Origin: Microbacterium pumilum
Lineage (GTDB): Bacteria; Actinomycetota; Actinomycetes; Actinomycetales; Microbacteriaceae
Direction of reading: 5' to 3'
Assembly: GCF_039530225.1 (NCBI RefSeq)
Contig: NZ_BAAAOH010000001.1
Location: 3,782,001 to 3,846,000, forward strand
Length of the DNA: 64,000 nucleotides
The position numbers and the translations under genes were made by a program. Positions 9,126 through 18,326 of the stretch are shown one piece after another; position 1 is the first letter of the stretch, and each line of letters opens with the position of its first letter. The notes below the pieces were generated by a model. That model made no database searches and had not been told where the DNA came from. It worked only from the letters and a program-made list of their open reading frames with translations.

Positions 9126-9324
9126 GCAGACATCTTGGATTGCCGGTCGTCGAAACCGTCGCCGACACGCGTGATCGCTGATATCGCGCTGACATCGGGC
9201 TCCGGGATCGTCAGTGTTCTCCCAGACCCCAACGCTCGCCTGCGTTGTTACGATCGACAGGTGGGGGCGAGGGAGCCCGCACTCGCCCGCTACCCGCCCG
9301 AGGGGGCGGTATGAGGAGGTCGCA

Positions 9325-10368
9325 GTGGTCGATACCGCGATGACGGATGGTCTCGATACGCCCGCTTCGCAGGCACTCGAGGCCGACGCCAGCGGCCCGA
9401 TGACCGCCGAGAAGTTCGAACGGGTGACCGACGCCATCCTGGCGTCGGTGGGCAGAGTCATCGACGGCAAGCCGGAGGCGGTGCGAAGCGCCCTCGTGAC
9501 ATTCCTCGCAGAGGGGCACCTTCTGATCGAGGACGTTCCGGGGGTCGGCAAGACCATGCTGGCCCGCGCGCTCGCGGCATCCGTCGACGCCACGGTCCGC
9601 CGCATCCAGTTCACGCCCGATCTGCTCCCCGGCGACGTGACCGGCGTGAGCGTCTTCAACCCGGTCGATCGCGAGTTCGAGTTCAAGCAGGGCGCGATCT
9701 TCGCGAACATCGTGATCGCCGACGAGATCAACCGCTCCTCACCCAAGACCCAGTCGGCGCTCCTCGAGGCGATGGAGGAGGGCCAGGTGACGGTGGACGG
9801 TCAGACGCACCCGCTGCCCGAGCCGTTCCTCGTCGTCGCGACGCAGAACCCCCTCGAGATGGAGGGCACCTACGCCCTCCCCGAAGCGCAGCGCGATCGC
9901 TTCATGATGCGCATCTCGATGGGCTACCCCGACAATCGCTCCGAAGCGCTGATGCTGCGTCAGCGCGACACCGCCAATCCGCTGGAAGACCTCGTGCCCG
10001 TCGTCACATCCGAGCAGGTGACGGAACTCGTCGCGTGGTCGCGCGCCGTGCACGTCGCACCCCCGATCGAGGACTACGCGGTGGCGCTCTCGCACGCGAC
10101 GCGCACGCACTCCGACCTCCGCCTCGGTGCGAGCCCCCGCGCGACCCTTCAGCTGGTACGCGCGGCGAAGGTGTGGGCGGCTCTCGACGGCCGGGGCTTC
10201 GTCATCCCGGACGACATCGCCGCGCTCCTCGCGCCGGTGTTCGCGCACCGGCTGATCCCGACGCGCTCTGCGGGTGGAGCGCGAGCGCGAGGCACGACCG
10301 ACGCGATCACTTCGATCCTGCACCGCATAGCCGCAAGCGTCCGGGTGCCGATCGCCCCCAGGCAATGA
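9325..10368 (+). CDS. MoxR-family AAA+ ATPase
   Basis: AAA+ chaperone-like ATPase of the MoxR group, which act with DUF58/vWA proteins in assembling or regulating envelope targets. 347 residues; Walker A GVGKT at 73-77, Walker B VIADEINRS near 130-138, sensor stretch ATQNPLEMEGTYALPEAQ. The GTG at 9325 is preferred because GAGGAGG lies 5 nt upstream. It is followed at 7 bp by a DUF58 gene and then a transglutaminase gene that overlaps it, the standard three-gene MoxR operon. Confidence 0.95.
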   Translation: MVDTAMTDGLDTPASQALEADASGPMTAEKFERVTDAILASVGRVIDGKPEAVRSALVTFLAEGHLLIEDVPGVGKTMLARALAASVDATVRRIQFTPDLLPGDVTGVSVFNPVDREFEFKQGAIFANIVIADEINRSSPKTQSALLEAMEEGQVTVDGQTHPLPEPFLVVATQNPLEMEGTYALPEAQRDRFMMRISMGYPDNRSEALMLRQRDTANPLEDLVPVVTSEQVTELVAWSRAVHVAPPIEDYAVALSHATRTHSDLRLGASPRATLQLVRAAKVWAALDGRGFVIPDDIAALLAPVFAHRLIPTRSAGGARARGTTDAITSILHRIAASVRVPIAPRQ

Positions 10369-10375
10369 GCCCACG

Positions 10376-11623
10376 ATGAGACGTCTGTGGCCCCTCACCG
10401 TTCGTGGCACCGGCGCGCTCATCCTCGGCCTCACATGCTTCGTCGTGGCCGGCGAGACAGGTGTGCACGAACTCGTCTACTTCGGCATCCTGCTGCTCGC
10501 GGTGCTCGGCGCGAGCATCGCATCGCTGTACCTGGCGCGCCGGTCGGATGTCGTGACACGGTCGCTGGTCCCGGATGTCGCGACCGTCGGTCAGGAGGCA
10601 CTCGTCAGCGTGCGGGTCGGCGTGCGAACCGCCGTGCCCACCCCGCCCGGAACATGGCTCGACACGATTCCCAAGGGCCTCTCGGGTAAGGCCGAAGGTG
10701 TCTTTCCTGCGCTCGGATCAGGGCTGCGGGGCAGTGACCGCGTCGTCGACCTGTCATATACGGTTCGCGGCATGAAGCGAGGCGTGCACCCCATCGGCCC
10801 GCTGATGGTGCGCTCGACAGACCCGTTCGGGCTCGCTCGGCGCAGCAACGTCTTCGGCCAGAAGACCCAGGTGACCGTAGCGCCGGCCACCGTCGACCTG
10901 CCACCCCTCACCGATTACGCAGGTGCTGCCGGCGGCACGCTGCACACCACCACGAACCAGCTCGGCCAGGGCGCCGACAACCTCGTCGCCCGGACATACG
11001 TGCCCGGCGACTCGATGCGCCGCATCCATTGGCGCGCGACCGCTCACCGCGATTCGCTCATGGTCCGGCAAGAGGAGCAGGAATCGACGCCGGAGGCGAG
11101 CGTCGTCATCGATCGGGGCGTCCTGCGCTGGTCCACCGAGGCGATGTTCGCGCCTGGCGCCGATCCGGGATTCGAGACGGCCGTCGTCACGTGCGTTTCG
11201 GCGGTCGCGCGACTCGTGCACGACGGTTATGCGGTCGAGGTGCTCGATACCGACGGCACGGTTCTCGCCGAGCGCATCGACGGCAGCGACATGGCAGAGG
11301 TCGACATCCTGCTCGCGCAGTTCGCCACGATCACAGCGCGTCGGGACGACAGTCTCGGCCGACTCACGCGGATGTTCGCGGGGGTGACGACCGGTCCAAT
11401 CGTCCTCATCGTCGGGCGCTTCGACCCGGCGGATGTCGAGCTGATCGCCCCCGTCGCGCACCACAGCAGCCTGCCTATGCTGTTCGCCGTCGCTCCCGTC
11501 GGCGATGCGCTTGACCGGGCCGCCGACATCGGCTGGCGGGTCGGAGTCATCGATCCGGACGCGGATCTCGCCGTCGCGTGGGCGGGCGCGGTCGGACGAG
11601 GGATGAGCCATGCTTTCGGCTGA
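10376..11623 (+). CDS. DUF58 domain protein of the MoxR operon
   Basis: 415 residues with two N-terminal membrane helices (about 12-30 and 35-55), a beta-rich middle, and the DUF58 signature RTYVPGDSMRRIHWRATA near 205-222. DUF58 proteins have a von Willebrand factor A-like fold and partner MoxR ATPases; the role is not established biochemically. The start lies 7 bp after moxR. The last 14 bp overlap the transglutaminase gene, so expression is coupled. Confidence 0.92.
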   Translation: MRRLWPLTVRGTGALILGLTCFVVAGETGVHELVYFGILLLAVLGASIASLYLARRSDVVTRSLVPDVATVGQEALVSVRVGVRTAVPTPPGTWLDTIPKGLSGKAEGVFPALGSGLRGSDRVVDLSYTVRGMKRGVHPIGPLMVRSTDPFGLARRSNVFGQKTQVTVAPATVDLPPLTDYAGAAGGTLHTTTNQLGQGADNLVARTYVPGDSMRRIHWRATAHRDSLMVRQEEQESTPEASVVIDRGVLRWSTEAMFAPGADPGFETAVVTCVSAVARLVHDGYAVEVLDTDGTVLAERIDGSDMAEVDILLAQFATITARRDDSLGRLTRMFAGVTTGPIVLIVGRFDPADVELIAPVAHHSSLPMLFAVAPVGDALDRAADIGWRVGVIDPDADLAVAWAGAVGRGMSHAFG

Positions 11624-13886
11624 TACCGTCTCGGCAGACCGCCCCACGCGCCGGGGCGGCGAATTGGCGCTGACTGTCGCCCTGCTCGCCGCGCTCGTGG
11701 CGGCGCTGGTGCCGGTGATTCGCGTCGCCAGGCCCGGCGCATGGCTGGCTGGTGCCGTGCTGCTGGCCACCCTCGTGCTCGTCGCGGGATACATCGCGCG
11801 CCGGTTCCGTTTGCCCGCCGTCGCCGTGAGCCTCATCGAAGCAGGTGTGTGGGCGGCGTTCATGACCGCCGTGTTCCTGGGCAGCACTGCGCTGCTGTGG
11901 GTCATCCCGACTCCTGAGACCGTGCGCGCCGTGCCGTTGCTGTTCGAGCGCGCGATGTCGCAGATCGTGCTCGGTGCCGCACCGCTGGATGAGACGAAGG
12001 CTCTGTCGTTCCTGATCGTGGGCTCCATGGGGCTGCTCGCGATCATCGTCGACCACGTCGTGGTGACGGCGCGGATGCCGCTCCTCGCCGCCATCGGCAT
12101 CGTGTCGGTGTCGCTCATCCCGTCGATCGCGGTGCCCCACGAAGTGGATGTGCCCGCGTTCGTCTACCTCGCCGTCGCGATCCTCGCTCTGCTTCGCGTC
12201 GAGACCCGCTCCCGCGAGAAGCCGCTCGAACGCGTCGCGGAACGCTCCGCCGGCGTGCCGGCGACGGCACTCGGCATCGGCGCGGTAGCCATCATCGTGG
12301 CGGTCGTCGCCACCCCGCTCCTGCCTGCGCCGGCAGTGCCGGCGGGCGGCTTCGGGCCCGGCAGCGGGATCGACGCAACCCTTCAGCTCGGCGACGATCT
12401 GCGCCGGCCCGCCCAGGTCGAGGTACTGCGCGTGCGAACCAGCGCATCCAGCGCTCCGTACCTGCGCGCCACAACCCTCTCGCGGTTCGACGGCGCCGTG
12501 TGGGAGCCCGATCGCGTCCGCACCGTGCCGCTGGACTCAGGTCAGGGGCTCGGACCTGTGACGGTGGCGGACGACATCCGGGTCAACGAGTACACCACCA
12601 CCGTCGAGGTGACGAATCTCGCCTCGCGCTGGGCGCCGGTGTCGTTCCCCGCTGTCGAGGTGACGGGGCTCGACGGCCGCTGGGCCGCCGTTCCCTACAA
12701 CCGCACGATCGTGTCGCAGTCCGGCTCGACCCAGGGACAGTCGTACGAGATCCTGACCAACCAGCCCCGGCCGACGCTCGAGCAGATTCGCGGCATGGAT
12801 GCGCGCACGCCCGATCCGCTCGACGAGACGATGAACCTTCCCGACGACATGCCTCCGATCATCGGTGAGCTCGCCGTGGAAGTCACCGCCGACGCGACGA
12901 ATGACTACGACCGGCTGATAGCCCTGCAGCGGTGGTTCCGCGGTGGTGCCTTCAACTACTCCCTCGATGCGCCCGTCGAGGACGGATTCGACGGCAGCGG
13001 CGCCGAGGCCGTCGCACAGTTCCTCGAGCAGCGCGAGGGATACTGCGTGCACTTCGCGTCGGCGTTCGCGCTCATGGCCCGCACACTGAATATGCCGTCG
13101 CGCATCGTGGTCGGCTACCTGCCGGGCACGACCAACGGCGACGTGGTCGACGAACAGCCGGTGTACTCGGTGTCGAGTCAGCTGCTTCACGCATGGCCCG
13201 AGGTGTACTTCGAGAACCTGGGGTGGGTGCCCTTCGAGCCCACCGCCGGTCTTGGGGTGCCGACCGTGTTCTCACCGGCCGCGTCGGCCCCGGAAGGGGC
13301 GACGCCGGGCGCGACCCCCGGCGCGACTCCCCAGCCGACCAGCACCGGACCGCTCGATCCGAACGACCCCAACAACCCGCGCGACGATCAGGCTTCGGGC
13401 CCGACGATCGGCAGCGTCAACCCGCTGCCCGGCATCAGCATCGTGCTCGGCATCCTGCTCCTTCTCGCGATGCCCGCCCTCGCTCGCGGCGTCCGAAACC
13501 GGCAGTTGGCCGCGGCGGCCCGCGGGGGCGACGCCGCCTCGGCGTGGACGATCGTGCAGGATGCCGCGATCGACCTCGCCATTCCGGTTCCCGCGAGCGA
13601 AACACCTCGTGCGTTCGCCTACCGCCTCGTCGACGAGTACGGCGTGCCACCGGACGAGATGAACGGACTCCTGATCGCGATCGAGCGCGCGAGCTATGCA
13701 CCGACTCGGTCCCGCGACTTCCTCGGATCGGAGGGAGTGACGGATTCCGCGTTCGCCGTGCGGGCGTCGCTCATGAGCGGCGCGCCGCGGGCGCGCCAGA
13801 TCCTCGCCCTGGTGGCACCTCGCTCGCTCATCGTGCGTCCCGGAAGCGTCTACGCCGCCGGCGCTGCGAAGGTCAGACTGCGGTAG
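11610..13886 (+). CDS. TgpA-like membrane transglutaminase-core protein
   Basis: 758 residues: about six N-terminal membrane helices (DUF3488/TgpA type), an exported transglutaminase-like domain, a Pro/Thr/Gly-rich linker (about 550-590), a final membrane helix near 608-628 and a cytosolic DUF4129-like tail. The catalytic Cys lies in EGYCVHFASAFALMAR and the His in LLHAWPEVYFENLGWVPFEP; the third acidic residue is probably Glu of FEP rather than the usual Asp. Third gene of the moxR operon with GAGGGA before the ATG. Likely acts on envelope protein or peptidoglycan peptides, by analogy only. Confidence 0.92.
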   Translation: MLSADTVSADRPTRRGGELALTVALLAALVAALVPVIRVARPGAWLAGAVLLATLVLVAGYIARRFRLPAVAVSLIEAGVWAAFMTAVFLGSTALLWVIPTPETVRAVPLLFERAMSQIVLGAAPLDETKALSFLIVGSMGLLAIIVDHVVVTARMPLLAAIGIVSVSLIPSIAVPHEVDVPAFVYLAVAILALLRVETRSREKPLERVAERSAGVPATALGIGAVAIIVAVVATPLLPAPAVPAGGFGPGSGIDATLQLGDDLRRPAQVEVLRVRTSASSAPYLRATTLSRFDGAVWEPDRVRTVPLDSGQGLGPVTVADDIRVNEYTTTVEVTNLASRWAPVSFPAVEVTGLDGRWAAVPYNRTIVSQSGSTQGQSYEILTNQPRPTLEQIRGMDARTPDPLDETMNLPDDMPPIIGELAVEVTADATNDYDRLIALQRWFRGGAFNYSLDAPVEDGFDGSGAEAVAQFLEQREGYCVHFASAFALMARTLNMPSRIVVGYLPGTTNGDVVDEQPVYSVSSQLLHAWPEVYFENLGWVPFEPTAGLGVPTVFSPAASAPEGATPGATPGATPQPTSTGPLDPNDPNNPRDDQASGPTIGSVNPLPGISIVLGILLLLAMPALARGVRNRQLAAAARGGDAASAWTIVQDAAIDLAIPVPASETPRAFAYRLVDEYGVPPDEMNGLLIAIERASYAPTRSRDFLGSEGVTDSAFAVRASLMSGAPRARQILALVAPRSLIVRPGSVYAAGAAKVRLR

Positions 13887-13950
13887 CGAGCACCGTTCAA
13901 CCCCCGTTCGACTGCAAGGTAGGATGGTCTGCGGCCCTCCGGGGCCCCCA

Positions 13951-14035
13951 GGAGGATTCGCCTAGTGGCCTATGGCGCACGCTTGGAAAGCGTGTTGAGT
14001 GAAAGCTCTCAGGGGTTCGAATCCCCTATCCTCCG
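13951..14035 (+). tRNA. tRNA-Ser (anticodon GGA)
   Basis: The acceptor stem GGAGGAT pairs with ATCCTCC at 14028-14034. The anticodon arm ACGCT-TGGAAA-GCGT gives anticodon GGA, reading UCC/UCU. A long variable arm (TGAG...CTCA) is typical of serine tRNAs, and the T arm is GGGG-TTCGAAT-CCCC. CCA is not encoded. Confidence 0.97.
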
Positions 14036-14332
14036 CCCCTGTGGTCCCAGTGTTTTCAAGGGCTTCTGACCCAATTCTGAGCCCGTGGCACAGTTCGTTG
14101 CACAGTTGGCGTCCGTCACAGGCGTTTTGAGTGCGTTTTGCAGCCGGATGCCGTTGTTTGCAGTGGATCTGCAAAGCATCGTGACGGCCGCTTCAGGGTC
14201 GTCAGACGCCCGCGTCCGGACGATCTGTCCGAGTCAGTCGCCGCCTCCGACCGCGGAGCACCGTGCTCGCGGGAGCGGGTGTCGCGAGTTCCCTCACTGC
14301 GATGAAGGTCGGGACGTAAAGCGTCAGCGTTT
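14036..14332. other. tRNA-proximal non-coding stretch with direct repeat
   Basis: 297 bp between tRNA-Ser and the next convergent gene. No convincing reading frame. It holds a direct repeat GCACAGTT at 14088-14095 and 14100-14107 with 12-bp period, the kind of short repeat that integrases use as arm sites beside tRNA attachment sites. No integrase gene is present nearby. Confidence 0.4.
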
Positions 14333-15289
14333 CTAGCGCTGCCGCGATCTGTCGTCCACTGCGGTTGGGGTCGCCGGCTCCCGCTTCGTCACGGGTGCGG
14401 CCTTCACCCCGTGCTGCAGTCGATAGTGTCGCTGGCGGGCGAAGTCTTGGGCGCGTGGACCCGATGCGAGGGCCCGGGACGAGATGGCGAGCACGATTCG
14501 AGTCGCGGTGACGACGGGAAGGGGGGTTCGTCGTAGACCGAGCAGCTTGCGGTATTGCCGGGGGAGGCTCGCGACGGCAGCGGCGAACAGCACGCGGTAA
14601 GCGAGTCGCATCGATCCGGTGAAGGGGACGTCGCGGAGGTACTGCACGACCTCGGTGACGCGCGCGTCGTTCCGGAGCTCACCGCGGTCGAGGTACGCAT
14701 CCATCCGCGACCTCAGATCGGCCTCGGTCTCGGGCGGACTCGGTACTCGCATCAGTCGACCCGCCTGTGCCCACTCGCGCACGTACGCGTCGGCGCCGCC
14801 CGGGATCGGGCCGCCCCAGCGCTGGTGGGCGCCGAGGAACGCCTCCGTAAAGGCAAGGTGGACCCATTCCAGAAGCGACGCGTCCGACGCCGAGTACGTG
14901 CGGGGTCCGGTATCCGTCGAGTATGTGCCGGCAACCCTCTGATGAAGGCGACCCACGCGGGCCGTCTCAGCGTGTGCTTGCTGGGTTGACCCGTACGTGA
15001 CGCAGATGACCCAGCGCACCGTCCCCGTGAGGCGTCCGATAGGGTCCTCCCGATAGCGCGAGAAGTCATGGACGCCTGCCATCGCACCCGGGTGCAGAGC
15101 CTGGATGAGGAGAGCCCGTATCCCGGCGACGAACGTCGCCGTGCCGGCGTGAACCGTCCAGACCGCGCCGCCGTCAGCGAAGAAGCCCTCATCGTCACCC
15201 TCAGCCAAAGCTCGCACCCATGAGGGCGTGCCATCCGGATCACCCGCAAGCGCCGTAAGCAGTCGCGCGCGTAAAGGAAGTCGGGTCAC
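14333..15289 (-). CDS. MpaB-family (DUF2236) putative oxygenase
   Basis: 318 residues. The motifs LLIQALHPGAMAGVHDFS, DPIGRLTGTVRWV and FTEAFLGAHQRWG are those of the DUF2236/MpaB family, which includes the b-type heme latex-clearing protein and a mycophenolic-acid-pathway oxygenase. No signal peptide is seen, so it is probably cytosolic or membrane-associated. Convergent with the tRNA-Ser side and not obviously in an operon. The ATG start fits the family N-terminus (RLLTALAGDPDGTPSW). The substrate cannot be guessed. Confidence 0.85.
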   Translation of the reverse strand: MTRLPLRARLLTALAGDPDGTPSWVRALAEGDDEGFFADGGAVWTVHAGTATFVAGIRALLIQALHPGAMAGVHDFSRYREDPIGRLTGTVRWVICVTYGSTQQAHAETARVGRLHQRVAGTYSTDTGPRTYSASDASLLEWVHLAFTEAFLGAHQRWGGPIPGGADAYVREWAQAGRLMRVPSPPETEADLRSRMDAYLDRGELRNDARVTEVVQYLRDVPFTGSMRLAYRVLFAAAVASLPRQYRKLLGLRRTPLPVVTATRIVLAISSRALASGPRAQDFARQRHYRLQHGVKAAPVTKREPATPTAVDDRSRQR

Positions 15290-15661
15290 TGCTCAAGCGT
15301 GCCACGGTCCAGTGGGAGCAAGCGCGACAAGCGGTCGGAAACCGGTCGCTCAGCGTTCGTTGTTCTCGACGGCCCAGAGCTCAGGTCTGGAGAGTGCGCG
15401 GCTTGATCACGTGCGGTCCGGTCGGGATGCTGTCATCGGCCATTGCGCACTCCTCGCGTGATGCCGCCAGTCTGTCGACCGACTCGGACGTTCGACAAGG
15501 TGGTTGCGAGAGTCGGTGCCTCCTGGATCGTCGTCGTGGCGATCGCCCTCATCCCGCAAAACGTTCGCCATCACTCTGGAATTCGCCTTCCCACTGTTCT
15601 TCGGGCTCAGGGAGGCTGTCTTCCTTCGCGCGGGAACCGCGGCCGGTGAACCGGGATGCCG
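15290..15661. other. 372-bp intergenic region with possible remnant peptide
   Basis: No gene of normal size. On the minus strand an ATG at 15443 follows GAGGAG and encodes 20 residues (MADDSIPTGPHVIKPRTLQT) before a stop at 15381; a shift of one base would continue as PELWAVENNER to a stop at 15350. It could be a tiny or frameshifted gene, or chance. Confidence 0.3.
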
Positions 15662-16042
15662 TCAGGCGGCGCGCGCGGTAGCCGCAGTCAGCACGATGAG
15701 CGGACTGTGCGCGATCATGTCGTCGACATCGTCTCTGCGCCATCGGCGTGCGGCGGCCTCGATGAGCGGCCGCGCTTCGCGGGGATCGGTGATTATCCGC
15801 GCCGTGGCAGGAACGTCGGCCTCGATGCCCTTCTTCAAATGCACGATGACGTTGGGGTCTGCGGTGATGTTTCGTATCCAGTCCCTTGTTCGGTCTCGAC
15901 GCGGCATCCCGGTGATGAACAGCACGCCGTCCTCTTCGTGCAGGAAGATCTCAATGCGGCGCGGTAGCCCGCTACGGCGACCGGTCGTCGTCAAGTCGAT
16001 GAGCTGACTTCGGTGCAGGGCCGCGCTGACGTCGTTGTTCAC
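15662..16042 (-). CDS. Short deazaflavin-dependent nitroreductase-like protein
   Basis: 126 residues from the GTG at 16042. LIDLTTTGRRSGLPRRIEIF and DRTRDWIRNITADPNVIVHL are the core of the DUF385/F420-dependent nitroreductase family, which uses deazaflavin to reduce small molecules. The family usually has 20-30 more N-terminal residues; here the frame upstream continues open but does not look homologous, and the GTG lacks a properly spaced ribosome site. So this is either a short divergent member or a gene with a lost 5' end. It lies next to a truncated kinase, in a zone of decay. Confidence 0.6.
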   Translation of the reverse strand: MNNDVSAALHRSQLIDLTTTGRRSGLPRRIEIFLHEEDGVLFITGMPRRDRTRDWIRNITADPNVIVHLKKGIEADVPATARIITDPREARPLIEAAARRWRRDDVDDMIAHSPLIVLTAATARAA

Positions 16043-16149
16043 ACCTGTTGAAGCAATCTCGCTGCTGCAGACATTCCGCGCGATACGTGAGACTTTTCCT
16101 GCACAACGCTGATGGCCGAGCCCCGGGCAGCAAGGCCAAGTCTGTCGCC

Positions 16150-16496
16150 AGCGGGTCGTTGAGCGCTCGATCTGCAAGGTCGATGACTGGGCGTCGTCCA
16201 TCGACCTCAATGGTCGCTCCGGCGCGGAGCAGGGGCTCCACCTGTTCGATGTACCGGCGAACCTCCGCTTGCTGGTCGACGGAGCCGCCGTAGGGATTGT
16301 TCGTGCGTTCGGAGACGCGTCTCATGAGCACCTCGGTGGGAGCGGAGAGCAGGACGATGTGATCGAACGCCTCGTAGAACCTCCCTTGATTCTCGACCGT
16401 GCCTGACACGATCACGTGGTCGTGGCTTGCGAGGAGGGCGGCGACTCGCGTTTCGTCCCACAGCCCGCTGGGAAGCGAGGGTACTGAAGCGGGCAA
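16150..16496 (-). pseudogene. 5'-truncated P-loop nucleotide/shikimate-kinase-like gene
   Basis: The frame reads LWDETRVAALLASHDHVIVSGT, FDHIVLLSAPTEVLMRRV and VEPLLRAGATIEVDGRRP, matching the C-terminal two thirds of a family of small AAA/P-loop kinases of about 180 residues in actinobacteria. The N-terminal part with the Walker A motif is absent: upstream of about 16497 no frame contains GxxxxGK[ST]. Homology ends near 16150 although the frame stays open to 15972. A short inverted repeat (ACCCCGC...GCGGGGT, 16504-16531) abuts the break. Almost certainly non-functional. Confidence 0.65.
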
Positions 16497-16652
16497 CCGA
16501 AACCCCGCCAGGGACCGCCCTCAAGCGGGGTGGTTCATCGTGCGGGTTCGAATCGGATGGCCTAATCCGCTGGACGGCGGGCAGCCGGCGACCTGCAGAG
16601 GGACCTCGGCTCTGAGGTGCAGGGATCGACTCTGGTCCTCGGGCAGGGGGCC

Positions 16653-17510
16653 TCATCGGCTCCAGATGGATGAGATTGCGCTGATGAAACTAGGGGTCGC
16701 CAGCACCACTGCGATCGCCAACAGGGTGCGTCCGACGACGACCCCGCGACGCGAGGCCCGAATTGCCAGGAACCACGGCAGAAGCTTGGGAAAGACGAAC
16801 GTCACCAGCAATCCGGGCGCGAGTAGTGCGCCGACCGGAAACAGGAGGACGGCGGGCAGCAGGGGTGGCAACGTCTTTCGGAGGTTGCTTGCTGACATCA
16901 GTGGCAGGGCACGACTCAGCCGCCCCGCGATCGCGGCAAGCAGCGCACCTTGGAGAATGGCCAGCGCGGAGAAGAGGAGCACTGAGAGCCAACCTGGGCC
17001 GACGATTGCGAAGTCGATGTTGTCGGCACGGAGCGGTTCGATGAATGGGGACACTGTCACTAGCAGCACCACTCCGAACACGGGGCCGGCGGCGCGCCCA
17101 GCAGGGAGCCACGGTTCAACGAGAAGGTAGAGCGCGGCCGAAGCGAATGCAGCGGGTAATGCGCCGAACACGAGAAGACTGAACGTCCCCTCCAGGGTGA
17201 TCGCACCGATCGTCGCACCCGCCTCCGTGATCCGGTATCGCGCGCCGGGCGATGTGAGTGCGAGGATACGCATCGCGAGTCGACCGCCGGCGCCGGTGAC
17301 CAGCGCGCCTGATGCGGTGCCCATGACGGTGAACAGAGCTGCCCACCAGAGGTAAAGGCGCAAACCGGCGAGGTGGCGACCGATCCGGGAGTCACCCGGA
17401 CTGGCTCGCGCCATCGGAGCATCAGGTGGAGTCAGCCGCTCGCCGTTCCAGACGACGGCGAGGAAGATTCCCGCAGCGAGAAGGACGCAGCACACCACCG
17501 TCAATAGCAT
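16653..17510 (-). CDS. Polytopic membrane protein, function unknown
   Basis: 285 residues with about seven hydrophobic helices (for example 3-22, 52-72, 110-130, 142-160, 175-198, 218-240, 262-280) and short basic loops. I do not recognise the family. It begins with a hydrophobic segment (MLLTVVCCVLLAAGIFLAVV) that could act as signal anchor. It is alone between two decayed genes, and codon use looks normal for the window, so it is probably a real gene. Starts at an ATG just beyond a 1-kb stretch with no intact gene. Confidence 0.7.
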   Translation of the reverse strand: MLLTVVCCVLLAAGIFLAVVWNGERLTPPDAPMARASPGDSRIGRHLAGLRLYLWWAALFTVMGTASGALVTGAGGRLAMRILALTSPGARYRITEAGATIGAITLEGTFSLLVFGALPAAFASAALYLLVEPWLPAGRAAGPVFGVVLLVTVSPFIEPLRADNIDFAIVGPGWLSVLLFSALAILQGALLAAIAGRLSRALPLMSASNLRKTLPPLLPAVLLFPVGALLAPGLLVTFVFPKLLPWFLAIRASRRGVVVGRTLLAIAVVLATPSFISAISSIWSR

Positions 17511-17514
17511 CCGG

Positions 17515-18130
17515 CTACCTCATTGACTCGTTATGTCCTGGCGCGACAATACAGCCGGCATGCACATGAACACCATTGCCCCTGTCCAAGCCCAACCCTG
17601 ACCCCCCCTGATCTCGCGCGGGGCCTCGATCATCGGTCCCTTGGTGGGCAATGCCCGCTGAAGGTCGGTCGCGGCGGGCGTGGGAGCATGCGATGCGATC
17701 CCCAGAGGGCAGTGCACGCCTGGCGTAGGTGCCGTGCGGGTCTGAGCGCTTGGTCGTCCCGGAGGTGCGGGAATCGACGCCGTCGCCGTCCGTGTCGAAC
17801 TCGTCCGTCCAGGTGACGGTCTGCGGCTCCTTGGCCGAAACCGTCGTCGTCGTAACGGTGTCGATCACCCCGTCGGCATCGTGGTCCTGCTTCACCGTCT
17901 GCACGGCCACGCCACCGGCCCGTCATAGAGGTTCGCGACCCAACTGCGGTCGTCATCGAGGCCGTCCCGTCGACATCCGTGGTCTCCGCGGTCACGATGA
18001 GCCGACCCGCCGCGCCGCCGGAGCGATTTCCCACCACCGGATGGCTCACAGCGGTGAATTCCGCTTTACGCACGTCGTCAACAGCCGATTTCACGTACGG
18101 ACAGTCTTCATTCCCCGAATCACCAGACAT
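17515..18130 (-). pseudogene. Decayed gene with calcium-loop-like repeats
   Basis: The ATG at 18130 has GGAGGG 5 nt upstream and opens a frame (MSGDSGNEDC...LIVTAETTDVDG). Coherent sequence then continues in a second frame (GLDDDRSWVANLYDGPVA, near 17910-17960) and a third (VQTVKQDHDADGVIDTV and DEFDTDGDGVDSRTS). Two one-base shifts are therefore needed to restore one protein. The DxDxDG loops resemble EF-hand or thrombospondin type-3 calcium sites. Product unknown. It is divergent from the secreted-protein gene at 18518 and may once have been its partner. Confidence 0.55.
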
Positions 18131-18312
18131 AGCGCCCTCCGCACGAGCATGGTCAAGAATTCCCATATGGCCAGGTTGGTGCACCCAAATTACTTCGAAT
18201 GCAATGGCGCATCGAACTCGGGCCTCGTCGGGTGTCGGACCTCCGAGGAAGCGCGGGGCGTGGCTTGGCCACCAGACGTGCGACCACATCGAATAGCACT
18301 TGCGGGGTGTCG

Positions 18313-18326
18313 ATACACGGGTGTAT
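18313..18326. promoter_or_regulatory. Palindromic operator-like site ATACACGGGTGTAT
   Basis: Perfect 6-bp inverted repeat (ATACAC/GTGTAT) with a 2-bp centre, about 190 bp upstream of the secreted-protein ATG at 18518 and in the divergent region with the decayed gene. Size and symmetry fit a dimeric repressor site. No regulator gene is adjacent. Confidence 0.4.

Noticed and set aside
15972..16150. C-terminal extension of the truncated kinase
   Set aside because: The frame stays open but shows Arg/Ser-rich, non-conserved sequence past the family's normal end.
16541..16560. tRNA T-loop-like GGGTTCGAATC outside a tRNA
   Set aside because: No acceptor or anticodon stem can be formed; kept only as a weak candidate att remnant.
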